Program-made: the position numbers and the translations under genes
The notes under the pieces: generated by a model
What the model saw: the letters and a program-made list of their open reading frames with translations, nothing else
Database searches by the model: none
Told to the model about the DNA's origin: nothing
DNA from: Psychrosphaera sp. F3M07
Lineage (GTDB): Bacteria; Pseudomonadota; Gammaproteobacteria; Enterobacterales; Alteromonadaceae
Assembly (NCBI RefSeq): GCF_018860345.1
Contig: NZ_JAHKPJ010000025.1
Coordinates: 400,687 to 464,686 of the forward strand
Direction of reading: 5' to 3'
DNA: 64,000 nucleotides
Shown: one piece after another, positions 45,371-53,873 of the stretch
How positions within the stretch are numbered: position 1 is the stretch's first letter
How the letters are laid out: every line of letters begins with the position of its first letter

Positions 45371-46156
45371 ATGTCTGATTTAAAAGCAGTTGCACAACGT
45401 GCATTATCTTTGATGGATTTAACCAGTTTAACCAATGTTGAGACCGATGCTGACATTATAAAATTATGTCAGCAAGCTAAATCACCGGCAGGTGAAACGG
45501 CCGCTATTTGTATTTTCCCTCGGTTTATCCCTTTGGCTAAAAAAATATTAAAAGCACAACAAACTCCCCATGTGAAAATTGCAACAGTGACCAATTTCCC
45601 ACATGGTAATGACGATATCGATATCGCATTAGCAGAAACAAACGCTGCGGTTGCCTACGGTGCCGACGAAGTAGATTTAGTCTTTCCATATAAAGCGTTG
45701 ATCAATGGCAATGAAAACATTGGTTTTGATATGGTTAAAGTATGTAAACAAGCTTGTGTTGACCAGGCAAAACTTAAGGTCATTATCGAAACGGGTGAAC
45801 TAAAAACACCAGAATTGATAAAAAGGGCCAGTGAAATAGCCATAAACGCAGGCGCTGACTTTATAAAAACATCAACGGGTAAAGTTGCAGTAAATGCCAC
45901 TCCAGAAGCGGCAAAGATCATGTTAGAAGTGATTAAAAATAAAAACATTGATGTCGGCTTTAAACCAGCAGGTGGTGTTAGAAATGCACAAGACGCAGAC
46001 GTATATTTAACTTTAGCTGATCAGATCCTTGGTGAAGAATGGGCGCAAGCGGAACATTTTAGATTTGGAGCAAGTAGTTTGTTATCCAGTCTATTAGAAA
46101 CCTTAGGTCATAAAAGTGAAGTGAATAACGAAACGCAGTCCACTCAATCTTATTAA
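45371..46156 (+). CDS. deoC: Deoxyribose-phosphate aldolase
   Basis: Class I aldolase cleaving 2-deoxyribose-5-phosphate to glyceraldehyde-3-phosphate and acetaldehyde, the exit route for deoxynucleoside sugars. Schiff-base lysine is in [28 protein letters not shown] and [10 protein letters not shown] hold the other catalytic Lys and Glu residues. Length 261 residues, like E. coli DeoC. Nine bases after nupC. It needs deoB or a similar mutase, which is not in this window, to feed from DeoA. Confidence 0.96.
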   Translation: MSDLKAVAQRALSLMDLTSLTNVETDADIIKLCQQAKSPAGETAAICIFPRFIPLAKKILKAQQTPHVKIATVTNFPHGNDDIDIALAETNAAVAYGADEVDLVFPYKALINGNENIGFDMVKVCKQACVDQAKLKVIIETGELKTPELIKRASEIAINAGADFIKTSTGKVAVNATPEAAKIMLEVIKNKNIDVGFKPAGGVRNAQDADVYLTLADQILGEEWAQAEHFRFGASSLLSSLLETLGHKSEVNNETQSTQSY

Positions 46157-46232
46157 GATGTGACGCTGTGCACTCAGGTACTCATACTACCTTTATGTTT
46201 CTGCTTAAAATAACTAAAAAAAGATACTAATC

Positions 46233-46808
46233 ATGGCACAACTATACTTTTACTATTCGTCGATGAATGCCGGTAAATCCACCCATTTATTGCAATCATC
46301 GTACAATTATCATGAGCGTGGATTACGTACCGCAATTTATACTGCTCAAATCGATGATCGTTTTGCTAAAGGTAAAGTTGCTTCCAGATTAGGAATTGAT
46401 GCCGATGCTTTCTTATTTGATGACAGTAAAGACTTGTTTGTTGAAATTGGACAAATGCATACAGAGCAAAAACTAGATTGTGTCCTGATTGATGAAGCTC
46501 AGTTTTTATCTACAGAACAGGTTAAACAATTAACCGACGTGGTCGACCTATTAAATATTCCTGTTTTGGCCTACGGTATACGTACTGATTTCTTAGGGCA
46601 AACCTTCTCTGGAAGTGCTGCGTTGCTGGCCTGGGCTGATAAATTAGTTGAGCTAAAAACCATTTGCCATTGTGGCCGTAAAGCAAACTTTGTTATTCGC
46701 CAAGATGCCAATGGTGTTGCAGTCAAAGATGGCGAACAAGTCGAAGTAGGTGGCAATGAACGATATGAGCCACTATGCAGAGCCCACTTTAAACAATTGG
46801 TTTGGTGA
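46233..46808 (+). CDS. tdk: Thymidine kinase (type II)
   Basis: Phosphorylates thymidine (and deoxyuridine) with ATP. The P-loop SSMNAGKST is near residue 10-18, the catalytic DEAQFL near 88-93. The lasso and zinc region holds [12 protein letters not shown] and C-R-A-H-F, giving the four zinc ligands. Length 191 residues. It is 76 bases after deoC, without a visible terminator, so probably the same operon. Confidence 0.96.
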   Translation: MAQLYFYYSSMNAGKSTHLLQSSYNYHERGLRTAIYTAQIDDRFAKGKVASRLGIDADAFLFDDSKDLFVEIGQMHTEQKLDCVLIDEAQFLSTEQVKQLTDVVDLLNIPVLAYGIRTDFLGQTFSGSAALLAWADKLVELKTICHCGRKANFVIRQDANGVAVKDGEQVEVGGNERYEPLCRAHFKQLVW

Positions 46809-46857
46809 TCGATAAACCAACACTTTACTCTTTAATTTATCTTAAAAAGGACTCCCC

Positions 46858-47484
46858 ATGGCCGTTTTCGAAAGCAAACACCCCTTAGTAAAACATAAAG
46901 TTAGCCTGTTAAGAGATGTTAATATTTCCGTAAAATCATTTCGAGAACTGACCAAAGAAGTGGCGGTATTACTGACGGTAGAAGCCACACAACAATTTGA
47001 CGTGGCCAATGTTGACATGACTTGTTGGTCAGGTGATATTCAAGCGCCTATGTTGTCAAAACAACAACCTACTTTAGTACCGATTCTAAGAGCCGGTTTA
47101 GGAATGTTAGACGGCGCGTTGACCATATTGCCTTGCGCTAAAATCAGTGTTGTTGGCTTACGACGAGATGAAAAAACATTAGACCCAGAAACTTATTATG
47201 AAAATATCATTAATGATATTGAGGACAGAACCGCCATCATTATTGATCCTATGTTAGCTACCGGCGGCACAGCAGTAGCAACCATAGACCTACTTAAACA
47301 ATCAAGCTGTAAACACATTATTGCTTTGTTTTTAGTAGCTGCACCGGAAGGTATTGAGGTTTTACAGAAGTCCCACCCTGATGTAGATTTATTTGTCGGG
47401 GTTATTGATCAACAACTTAATGAAAATGGGTATATATTGCCTGGCTTGGGTGACGCTGGGGATAAGATCTTCGGGACGCTTTAG
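46858..47484 (+). CDS. upp: Uracil phosphoribosyltransferase
   Basis: Makes UMP from uracil and PRPP. Motifs: KHPLVKHKVSLLRDVN at the start, VPILRAGLGMLDG, the PRPP-binding IIDPMLATGGTAVATIDLL and the C-terminal uracil-binding YILPGLGDAGDKIFGTL. Length is 208 residues, as in E. coli. Last gene of the udk operon; a hairpin-forming repeat follows between it and the convergent deoA. Confidence 0.96.
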   Translation: MAVFESKHPLVKHKVSLLRDVNISVKSFRELTKEVAVLLTVEATQQFDVANVDMTCWSGDIQAPMLSKQQPTLVPILRAGLGMLDGALTILPCAKISVVGLRRDEKTLDPETYYENIINDIEDRTAIIIDPMLATGGTAVATIDLLKQSSCKHIIALFLVAAPEGIEVLQKSHPDVDLFVGVIDQQLNENGYILPGLGDAGDKIFGTL

Positions 47485-47526
47485 GGCTATAAGGCTGGAA
47501 GGTTTTAAGTTTTAATTATCAGTGGA

Positions 47527-47578
47527 GAGAGCCGAGTTACGAATCTTAACTCGTATCTCGGCTCTCGCAGCTCGAGAC
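47527..47578. repeat. Hairpin and seven-base-periodic repeat between upp and deoA
   Basis: Arms at 47527-47542 and 47551-47566 pair at 15 of 16 bases around an eight-base loop. The right arm and what follows show four CTCG-NNN heptamers in a row (CTCGTAT, CTCGGCT, CTCGCAG, CTCGAGA). No T runs flank it, so it is not a standard terminator, though it may block convergent transcripts. Confidence 0.75.
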
Positions 47579-47584
47579 TAATAT

Positions 47585-48889
47585 TTAACTATAAATCACT
47601 GGCGTTAGCCCTGGTTTAATGTCTGAGAAGCTTAGTGCTCCGAGATATTGTTCAGCCGCGACTTTTGCAGCATCAGCATCTTTAGCATGAACACGTGCAA
47701 TCACATCACCTACCGACACCTGCTCACCTAAAGGTAAAATGGCATCAAAACCAACGGTATGATCAACCAATTGTCCAGGCGCAGTACGCCCACCGCCTAA
47801 TCCAACAACCGACATGCCAATATCACGTGTGTTCATTTGTGATAAATAACCCGCTTGAGTCGCTTTAATATCAACAACCACATTAGCCTTTTGCATCGAT
47901 GACCAAGGGTTAGCTAAATAATCCGTTGGCCCACCAAGTGCAGCAACCATTTTTTCAAATATCTCTGCTGCGCTACCAGAGTCCAAAGCTCTAATTATTT
48001 GTTTTTCAGCGGACGCCGTATCTAATGCTAAACCAGAGTTAACTAACATAGCTGTTGCCAGTGATTTCACTACAGCGTGCAAACGCGGATCTAAATATTC
48101 CCCAGTTAAATACTGAACCGTCTCATACATCTCAAGTGCATTACCAGCAGTCACCCCTAATACTTGATTCATATCTGTGATAATAGCTTGGGTTTTAACC
48201 CCCGCATTATTAGCTACACTGCTAATGCTGTCAGCTAAGGCTTGTGCATCGGCTAACGATGTCATCATGGCACCGTTACCTACTTTCACATCCATCACTA
48301 ACGTGTCTAGGCCAGCTGCTAGTTTCTTAGATAAGATAGAGGCCGTGATTAATGGAATCGATTCCACCGTTGCTGTTACATCTCTGATTGAATATAAACG
48401 TTTATCCGCTGGGGCCAAGTTATCGGTTTGCGAGATAATAGCGACCCCTAACTCTTTCACTACTTTTTTAAACTCAGGTATTGTCGGTTGTATATTAAAT
48501 CCAGCAATACTCTCTAATTTATCTGAGGTACCCCCGGTATGACCCAATCCGCGACCCGAGATCATAGGAACATAACCGCCACATGCTGCAACAATAGCCG
48601 CAAGCATAAAGCTTACTTTGTCGCCCACACCACCGGTAGAATGTTTGTCTACGATTGGACGGTCAAACCCTTCCCAGCTCAGTACATCACCTGAATGCAT
48701 CATTGAAGTGGTTAAGATGACTTTTTCTTCAGTATTTAGTCCTTGCTGAAAAATAGCCATAGCCATAGCGCCAACTTGAGCATCTGAAAATGAACCATCA
48801 ACCAAGCCATCTACAAAACGCTGTATTTCTTGCTGTTTTAATACACCACCATCACGTTTTATTCTTATAATTTCTTGAGGTAATAACAT
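47585..48889 (-). CDS. deoA: Thymidine phosphorylase
   Basis: Reversibly splits thymidine or deoxyuridine to base and 2-deoxyribose-1-phosphate. The pyrimidine phosphorylase signatures are present: QEIIRIKRDGGVLKQQEI, MHSGDVLSWEG, KHSTGGVGDKVSFMLAA, SGRGLGHTGGTSDKLE and AAGLDTLVMDVKVGNGAMMT. Length is 434 residues with an alpha/beta domain to the end, typical DeoA. Convergent with upp. It follows cdd by nine bases and is almost certainly cotranscribed with it. Confidence 0.96.
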   Translation of the reverse strand: MLLPQEIIRIKRDGGVLKQQEIQRFVDGLVDGSFSDAQVGAMAMAIFQQGLNTEEKVILTTSMMHSGDVLSWEGFDRPIVDKHSTGGVGDKVSFMLAAIVAACGGYVPMISGRGLGHTGGTSDKLESIAGFNIQPTIPEFKKVVKELGVAIISQTDNLAPADKRLYSIRDVTATVESIPLITASILSKKLAAGLDTLVMDVKVGNGAMMTSLADAQALADSISSVANNAGVKTQAIITDMNQVLGVTAGNALEMYETVQYLTGEYLDPRLHAVVKSLATAMLVNSGLALDTASAEKQIIRALDSGSAAEIFEKMVAALGGPTDYLANPWSSMQKANVVVDIKATQAGYLSQMNTRDIGMSVVGLGGGRTAPGQLVDHTVGFDAILPLGEQVSVGDVIARVHAKDADAAKVAAEQYLGALSFSDIKPGLTPVIYS

Positions 48890-48898
48890 GTTTAATCC

Positions 48899-49318
48899 TT
48901 AAGCATCCAATAGCTGTTGTGGTGTAAACGCATCTGGCAATAACTCAGATACCGTCCATACTTTTTGTTGATTTTTATGATTCAAAGCAACAACAGGCGC
49001 GTCACCTTTAAAAAATTCCGAGATCACTTGTCTACATGCTCCACAAGGTGGAGTAAGTTGCTCCTGTTCGGTATAAATAACGATAAGTGAAAATTGGGTT
49101 TCACCAATAATTACCGCATTACTAATGCAGTTTCTTTCTGCACAAACGGTTAGACCATATGATGCATTCTCTACATTACAGCCTTTTACAATCGTTCCCT
49201 TTGTAGTCAGAGCTGCCGCGCCAACATGAAAGTGACTATATGGCGCATAAGCCTTGTTATATGCGTCTTTAGCGGCATCAACAAGCTCTTGGGGAAGTGT
49301 GATTTTTGAGTCAGTCAT
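48899..49318 (-). CDS. cdd: Cytidine deaminase (tetrameric type)
   Basis: Deaminates cytidine and deoxycytidine to uridine and deoxyuridine. YSHFHVGAAALTTKG is the substrate loop, the catalytic C-A-E is in TVCAERNCISNA, and zinc Cys pair in PPCGACRQVISEF. Length is 139 residues from the ATG at 49318, standard for the short, tetrameric class. A GTG at 49348 would add ten residues but falls in the -10 region of the candidate promoter, so I reject it. First gene of cdd-deoA, under a perfect RutR-type palindrome. Confidence 0.95.
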   Translation of the reverse strand: MTDSKITLPQELVDAAKDAYNKAYAPYSHFHVGAAALTTKGTIVKGCNVENASYGLTVCAERNCISNAVIIGETQFSLIVIYTEQEQLTPPCGACRQVISEFFKGDAPVVALNHKNQQKVWTVSELLPDAFTPQQLLDA

Positions 49319-49348
49319 AATACTTAAATGGTTAATTTCTACATCCAC

Positions 49349-49376
49349 ACAATAGCATTGTTGACCATATGGTCAA
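49349..49376 (-). promoter_or_regulatory. Candidate cdd-deoA promoter
   Basis: On the minus strand TTGACC (49371-49376) and TATTGT (49349-49354) are 16 bases apart, ending 31 bases before the cdd ATG. The -35 box lies inside the RutR-like palindrome, so repression by steric blocking is the simple reading. Confidence 0.55.
49361..49376. promoter_or_regulatory. Perfect RutR-like operator upstream of cdd-deoA
   Basis: TTGACCATATGGTCAA is a perfect 16-base palindrome and matches the E. coli RutR consensus at all 14 fixed positions. A RutR-like regulator gene lies 3.9 kb away. Confidence 0.8.
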
Positions 49377-49417
49377 GTAATAACTGTTGTATATTTGTTA
49401 CATTTTTAGGTCATAAA

Positions 49418-49443
49418 AAAACCGCACTAAAGAGTGCGGTTTT
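49418..49443 (-). terminator. Terminator of the TonB-dependent receptor gene
   Basis: Eleven-base perfect arms (AAAACCGCACT and complement) around a four-base loop, followed by a seven-T run on the minus strand, 25 bases past the receptor stop. Confidence 0.9.
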
Positions 49444-49467
49444 CATCGAGTTATTAACTAGTCGATA

Positions 49468-52400
49468 TTAGAATCTGTAGTTAACACCCATAACAACTTC
49501 CCATAAAGAACCATCTACATAGATGTCTTCTTCAGCGTTATCTTCATAGAATTTGTCATAAACATATTGACCACTTTCATTGATAGAAGCTTCGATCATA
49601 CGGTTACCAACAAACGCGCCTTGGCGTGTAATACCCCATTCGTCGTTTATTAAGTTACCTAAGTTTTTTACAATTACGAAAGCATCAAATGTATGACCTT
49701 CAGAGAAACCGCTAAAGCTTTGGCTGATTTTCAAGTCTAACTTGTATTGCCATTCAGCATTTTGAGAGTTACGACCAGAGATTGCGCCGCGCTCTAAACC
49801 TCTATCAGCAATAAAGGCATCAAATGCAGCTTTATCAAAGTTTGAAGTGTAAACAACTTTTGAATCATCAACTTCTGGTACATAAATTAGCTGACGGCTA
49901 CCATTCCAGCTATCGTCGCCATACATGTCATCAGAATTGCTGTATGTGTAAGAGTATGGTTGACCTTCACTTGCTGAACCGAATAGGCTGAAGCGCGTAC
50001 CGGTTTCTTCAAGTTTATACGACAAAGACATAGTGAAACGGTTAGGAATCTCATAGTTTGACGTAGTCATTAGTGGGTCAGTTGCATCAGACACTGCTAA
50101 GTTACCGTAGTTAGAACCAGCAGTTGAACTAGTCATAGGATTAGCATCTTCTGAATCTGTGTAAGAGTAACCAAATGTTGCTTTAAGACCGAAATCGAAC
50201 TCTTTTTGCATACCTAAAGACAATACTGTTGATTGACCGTCTTTATTACTGTTAGCCAATACATAAGTACCGCTTCCACCAAGTACTTCTTCATACATTG
50301 GACGACCATCAGGTGCAGTTTCAGTCGTTTTAGCTATACCAGCGTCAGTGATGATTGCAGAATTAACTTTTTTGTTAATTAATAAGTCTGCAGTGAAGAT
50401 ATAGTTGTCATCAGTGATATAAGTAGCACCTAACGAGTATTTCCACTCAGCAGGTAGTTCTAAATCAGGGTCGATGGCATTAACTGGACCACTACCGCCT
50501 TCAACAGGTAAATCATCAATGTAGTCATACATAGCTTGTGGCACTTCGAATAAAGGTTTGCCGTTATTAACCATTGGGTTGTTAAATAAATCAACTTTAC
50601 CGTCAACCGTATTTAAGTTTACATTGTATTCACGAGAAGCTACTTGTACTAGACCATCGTTTGAATACGAGTTTGAAACCCAAACGTTAGGATTACCACC
50701 AGAATATAGACCCATACCAGCACGAACATCTAAGTTATCGTCCACTGACCATTTAAAGCCAATACGTGGTTGGAATAAGCTAATACCGTCTAAGTTCGTG
50801 TTATTAGCAAAACCGTAATCTGCTTCAAAACCAGCGTTGTAACGAGGTTTGTCATCACTTGTGTAATAGTCGTGACGGAAACCAAATGTCACAGTTGCAT
50901 CGATGTCATCAAATGTATATTCATCTTGTAAATACATTGTATGTACATTGTATGTGAACTCTTGGCTCGCATCTTCAGGATTACTCGTACCAGCAGAGTT
51001 GTTATAGTAAATACGATTTACTAATCCATTTTCAAAGTCTTCAATGTTATTAAAACGGAATTCACCTTGAGTGTGTTGCATGAATAAGTTGTAAGCTGTT
51101 AATGACTCAAACTCATAACCTGCAGTAATAGTGTGAGATTCTAAGTAGTAGTTAGCTAAGAACTTAGCAGTAAAGTTGTCCCAGTAAAGTTCATTTGATT
51201 GACGAGAATCATCTGGACCTAGGAAAATAGTAGTAGAACCATGATAAATCTGTACTTCACCCATGCCGCTTGCTGCGTCTAAAGACTTCTGACGATTATC
51301 TAATTCCATTGAACCAATGCGTACTTCAGTTGTTAATTCATCAGACCAATCTGAGTGAAGTGAAGCAACGATAGAGGTTAATTCTGCACCTTTTTCATAA
51401 AAGTGGCTGTCGAACGTTCTGCCCCAAGAGTCAGACTGATCTAATTTGAAACCATCATTGTAGTTATAGATGAAACTAGCACGGTGATCGTCGCTGATAT
51501 TCCAGTCTAATTTAACTAATAACTTTTCATCTTCAACAGGCATATTAGCCGGCATGCCACCAGCATCATATCCGTATAAGTCTTGGCTTGCTTTTTGAAC
51601 ACGTGCGATATCTGCATCAGATACGTCGCCGTTATAAACAAAGATTTCATTACCGTCTAATTTTTCATAAGACGTAAATAAGAATAATTCATCATTAATT
51701 AATGGAAGACCAATATGGAAACCATAACGTTTTTCAGTGAAATCACCTTGAATAAAGTCTTCGCCCTCTATTGAATCACCTTTAAGTGAATCATTAGAGT
51801 AATCCATGAATACGCCACCATGAATTTCGTTAGTACCAGACTTAGTTACTGCATTGATGTTACAAGCAGTAAAGCTACCGTATGTAACGTCAAACGGTGC
51901 AAGTTCAACTGATACTTGGTCAATTGAGTCATAAGAGAAAGGTACACGAGTTGTCGGGTAACCATTGTCATTAAGACCAAAACCATCATTCATTCTTACG
52001 CCATCTAGCGTTAAGCTGTTGAATCTTGGGCTACCACCGCCACATTGAATAGCGCCGTCACGGCTATCATCAACATAAACACGTGGGTCAACACGAACGA
52101 TGTCTTTTAAATCACGATTAATAGCTGGAGCTGATGCTAAATCGTCAGATGTAAAATGAGAAGAAGGGCTTGAGTTACTCGAAAAAGAACTAACCGGACG
52201 GCCAGTAACTACGATAGTTTCCAAGTCAGATGCAGCGTCTAAATCAACGTACAATGGCATTGTTTCGCCAAGCGTTAAGAATACGTCTGAAATTTCTTTA
52301 TCTAAAAATGTATCAGAGTCTAAGGTCACTTTATATGGACCACCAACACGTAAGCCTTTTGCAGTGAAAATACCAGAAGCATTTACGATTGCATTTTTAG

Positions 52401-52575
52401 TCGTACCTGAAGGTACGTGAGTGATGGTTACTTTTGTTCCAATCGCAGCGTTACCTTGTGGGCCGTTTACAACACCTTTTATTGCAGAGGTAGTTGTATT
52501 TGCCATTACAGAGGTAGATAGTCCTAGAGCTAAGACTACCGCGCCAGTTATGAGTGAAAGACGATGAGTTTTCAT
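49468..52575 (-). CDS. Oar-like TonB-dependent outer-membrane receptor
   Basis: Outer-membrane importer of 1035 residues. The signal peptide is about residues 1-25 (ALGLSTSVMA). A carboxypeptidase-regulatory-like beta domain covers about 30-115. A TonB-box-like LETIVVTG near 118 follows, then the plug at about 125-250 (INRDLKDIVRVDPRVYVDD, FNSLTLDGVRMND) and the barrel to the C-terminal VVMGVNYRF. The type resembles Oar-family receptors common in marine bacteria that import large or complex nutrients. Substrate is unknown. It is divergent from the rutR-like/phosphoesterase operon, with RutR-like and Fur-like sites between them. Rare among its neighbours is its full own terminator. Confidence 0.9.
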   Translation of the reverse strand: MKTHRLSLITGAVVLALGLSTSVMANTTTSAIKGVVNGPQGNAAIGTKVTITHVPSGTTKNAIVNASGIFTAKGLRVGGPYKVTLDSDTFLDKEISDVFLTLGETMPLYVDLDAASDLETIVVTGRPVSSFSSNSSPSSHFTSDDLASAPAINRDLKDIVRVDPRVYVDDSRDGAIQCGGGSPRFNSLTLDGVRMNDGFGLNDNGYPTTRVPFSYDSIDQVSVELAPFDVTYGSFTACNINAVTKSGTNEIHGGVFMDYSNDSLKGDSIEGEDFIQGDFTEKRYGFHIGLPLINDELFLFTSYEKLDGNEIFVYNGDVSDADIARVQKASQDLYGYDAGGMPANMPVEDEKLLVKLDWNISDDHRASFIYNYNDGFKLDQSDSWGRTFDSHFYEKGAELTSIVASLHSDWSDELTTEVRIGSMELDNRQKSLDAASGMGEVQIYHGSTTIFLGPDDSRQSNELYWDNFTAKFLANYYLESHTITAGYEFESLTAYNLFMQHTQGEFRFNNIEDFENGLVNRIYYNNSAGTSNPEDASQEFTYNVHTMYLQDEYTFDDIDATVTFGFRHDYYTSDDKPRYNAGFEADYGFANNTNLDGISLFQPRIGFKWSVDDNLDVRAGMGLYSGGNPNVWVSNSYSNDGLVQVASREYNVNLNTVDGKVDLFNNPMVNNGKPLFEVPQAMYDYIDDLPVEGGSGPVNAIDPDLELPAEWKYSLGATYITDDNYIFTADLLINKKVNSAIITDAGIAKTTETAPDGRPMYEEVLGGSGTYVLANSNKDGQSTVLSLGMQKEFDFGLKATFGYSYTDSEDANPMTSSTAGSNYGNLAVSDATDPLMTTSNYEIPNRFTMSLSYKLEETGTRFSLFGSASEGQPYSYTYSNSDDMYGDDSWNGSRQLIYVPEVDDSKVVYTSNFDKAAFDAFIADRGLERGAISGRNSQNAEWQYKLDLKISQSFSGFSEGHTFDAFVIVKNLGNLINDEWGITRQGAFVGNRMIEASINESGQYVYDKFYEDNAEEDIYVDGSLWEVVMGVNYRF

Positions 52576-52604
52576 CTGATTTCCTTGGTTTAAGTTATTA
52601 ATTT

Positions 52605-52623
52605 GGTAATGATTATTATTATC
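52605..52623 (-). promoter_or_regulatory. Fur-box-like sequence upstream of the TonB receptor
   Basis: On the minus strand GATAATAATAATCATTACC matches the classical 19-base Fur box at 17 positions, 30-48 bases before the receptor start codon and overlapping a GATAAT -10-like element. Local AT richness lowers its weight. Confidence 0.5.
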
Positions 52624-52926
52624 GAGTCAAATGGCTAAAAAAACTTAACCACTTGCTCTGTTTTTCATTTCGTTCGAAATTAGACCAGATTTTTATGTAA
52701 GTTTCATTACAAAAAACGACTCTTTTTAGAAAAGTTCAATTAAATATAAAGCACGACCAGTTAACACTGTAAATAAATTTAAATTTATTATTTAAATACA
52801 ACAACTTAACACAATTACACTTTATCAAGGTTATAGGTGAATTATTTTTTCCTTAAAAGCACAATCGCACATTATTTATAGGTCAATTAACTTAGATATT
52901 TGTATTCATTAATGTTTTCAATTCTT

Positions 52927-52942
52927 CTGACCATTTGGACAA
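52927..52942. promoter_or_regulatory. RutR-like operator upstream of the rutR-like operon
   Basis: CTGACCATTTGGACAA matches the RutR consensus at 12 of 14 fixed positions and overlaps the -35 box of a plus-strand promoter. Confidence 0.6.
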
Positions 52943-52962
52943 TAAATATTTAGCAATATAAA
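52935..52962 (+). promoter_or_regulatory. Candidate promoter of the rutR-like operon
   Basis: TTGGAC (52935-52940) and TATAAA (52957-52962) are 16 bases apart. The start of transcription would be near 52970, giving a leader of about 270 bases before the rutR-like gene. Confidence 0.5.
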
Positions 52963-53004
52963 CAATAAGTTATAAAATAGACTGGCAACTTTTGGGAGGA
53001 AAAT

Positions 53005-53058
53005 ATGGTTAACATGAGTAAAAACCTGATTTTGTTAACCCCACCTGCTTTAAAATAA
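53005..53058 (+). CDS. Possible 17-residue leader peptide upstream of the rutR-like gene
   Basis: A strong Shine-Dalgarno GGGAGG lies six bases before an ATG that opens a 17-codon frame (MVNMSKNLILLTPPALK, then TAA). It begins about 35 bases after the predicted transcription start. GGTTAAC and GTTAACC (53007-53013, 53034-53040) form an inverted repeat inside it. A structured GC-rich hairpin follows. This looks like a translated leader that could couple ribosome movement to expression of the downstream gene, but nothing about its function is known. Confidence 0.4.
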   Translation: MVNMSKNLILLTPPALK

Positions 53059-53106
53059 TACTATTAACATTTATAGTAGCCGCCTAATTTCAAATGTCAG
53101 TTAACC

Positions 53107-53136
53107 GCGTTCCAAGGTGGAGGATCCCCTTAACGC
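53107..53136 (+). other. GC-rich leader hairpin upstream of the rutR-like gene
   Basis: GCGTT-cc-AAGG pairs with CCTTAACGC around a ten-base loop that contains the Shine-Dalgarno-like GGAGG, in otherwise AT-rich DNA. No T run follows, so it is not a simple terminator. Confidence 0.5.
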
Positions 53137-53142
53137 TAAAAA

Positions 53143-53158
53143 CTTACTATTTGGTCAA
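53143..53158. promoter_or_regulatory. Weak second RutR-like site
   Basis: CTTACTATTTGGTCAA has one perfect half-site (TGGTCAA) and a poor other half (four of seven), 80 bases before the rutR-like gene. Confidence 0.35.
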
Positions 53159-53238
53159 CATTTATAAAACATAAATTCAATTTCTATTTTCAGTATATGT
53201 ATCATTGAATTAGAAATATTTAGCGTTTGAGTAATCAC

Positions 53239-53871
53239 ATGACAACATTAGCACAGACTAAAAAAACCGGTAATATTCGCGCACAAAGTCAGCATAAAAT
53301 TTTAATTGCTGCTAGTACCGAATTTGTTTTACAAGGATATAAAGGCGCTACCGTTCAATCTATTGCTGATAGAGCTGAATTACCTAAGGCTAATATCCTT
53401 TATTATTTTAAAAATAAAGAAAACATATACCAAGCCGTGTTAGAGCACACATTGGAAATGTGGGATGAAGGCATAGGTGATATTGATCCTTCAGAGGGCC
53501 CTAAAGCCGCAATTGAAAAGTTTATTGATGCCAAAGTCCGCATGTCCTTTAATTATCCAGAAGCGTCAAAGATTTACGCGATGGAGATCATTCAAGGCGC
53601 TCAACATTTAAAAGAATTTGCCAGAACCTATCAACGAAAGTGGGTAAGAGAAAAAGCCAAGTTATTCCAGCAATGGATTGACAATGGTGAAATGGCGAAT
53701 GTTGATCCTGTTCACTTAATTTTCCTTATTTGGTCGTCAACCCAGCATTATGCCGACTTTGAAACTCAAATATTAACCATTATGAATCGGGCCGATTATG
53801 AAGAAGATGATGTGGAAACCGTCATTAACTTTTTAACCGATCTCATTTTACGCGGCTGCGGATTAAAATAG
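53239..53871 (+). CDS. RutR-like TetR-family transcription regulator
   Basis: A 210-residue TetR-type repressor. The N-terminal helix-turn-helix is at about residues 15-65 (ILIAASTEFVLQGYKGATVQ, then ANILYYFKNKENIYQAVLEH). The C-terminal ligand domain is very like E. coli RutR: FNYPEASKIYAMEII, then VHLIFLIWSSTQHYADFE. RutR of E. coli senses uracil and thymine and controls pyrimidine genes. The TTG at 53227 adds four residues; the ATG at 53239 with GAG upstream is likelier. It starts an operon: two bases separate it from the phosphatase-fold gene. RutR-type palindromes upstream suggest self-control. No rut catabolic genes are present, so its ligand and targets here may differ. Confidence 0.87.
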   Translation: MTTLAQTKKTGNIRAQSQHKILIAASTEFVLQGYKGATVQSIADRAELPKANILYYFKNKENIYQAVLEHTLEMWDEGIGDIDPSEGPKAAIEKFIDAKVRMSFNYPEASKIYAMEIIQGAQHLKEFARTYQRKWVREKAKLFQQWIDNGEMANVDPVHLIFLIWSSTQHYADFETQILTIMNRADYEEDDVETVINFLTDLILRGCGLK

Positions 53872-53873
53872 TC

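Larger units (their letters stand above)
52576..53238. other. 663-base divergent control region, TonB receptor / rutR-like gene
   Basis: Holds a Fur-like box (52605-52623), a RutR-like palindrome overlapping a plus-strand promoter (52927-52962), a 17-codon leader ORF (53005-53058), a GC-rich hairpin (53107-53136) and a weak RutR-like site (53143-53158). No longer gene is seen. Confidence 0.7.

Noticed and set aside
47527..47566. A bidirectional Rho-independent terminator between upp and deoA
   Set aside because: The hairpin is strong but no T run follows on either strand; described as a repeat instead.
48177..48542. A 121-codon plus-strand frame opposite deoA
   Set aside because: Entirely antisense to a canonical gene and without recognisable protein features.
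49319..49348. The GTG at 49348 as the cdd start
   Set aside because: It would lie at the -10 region of the likely promoter; the ATG at 49318 gives the normal length.
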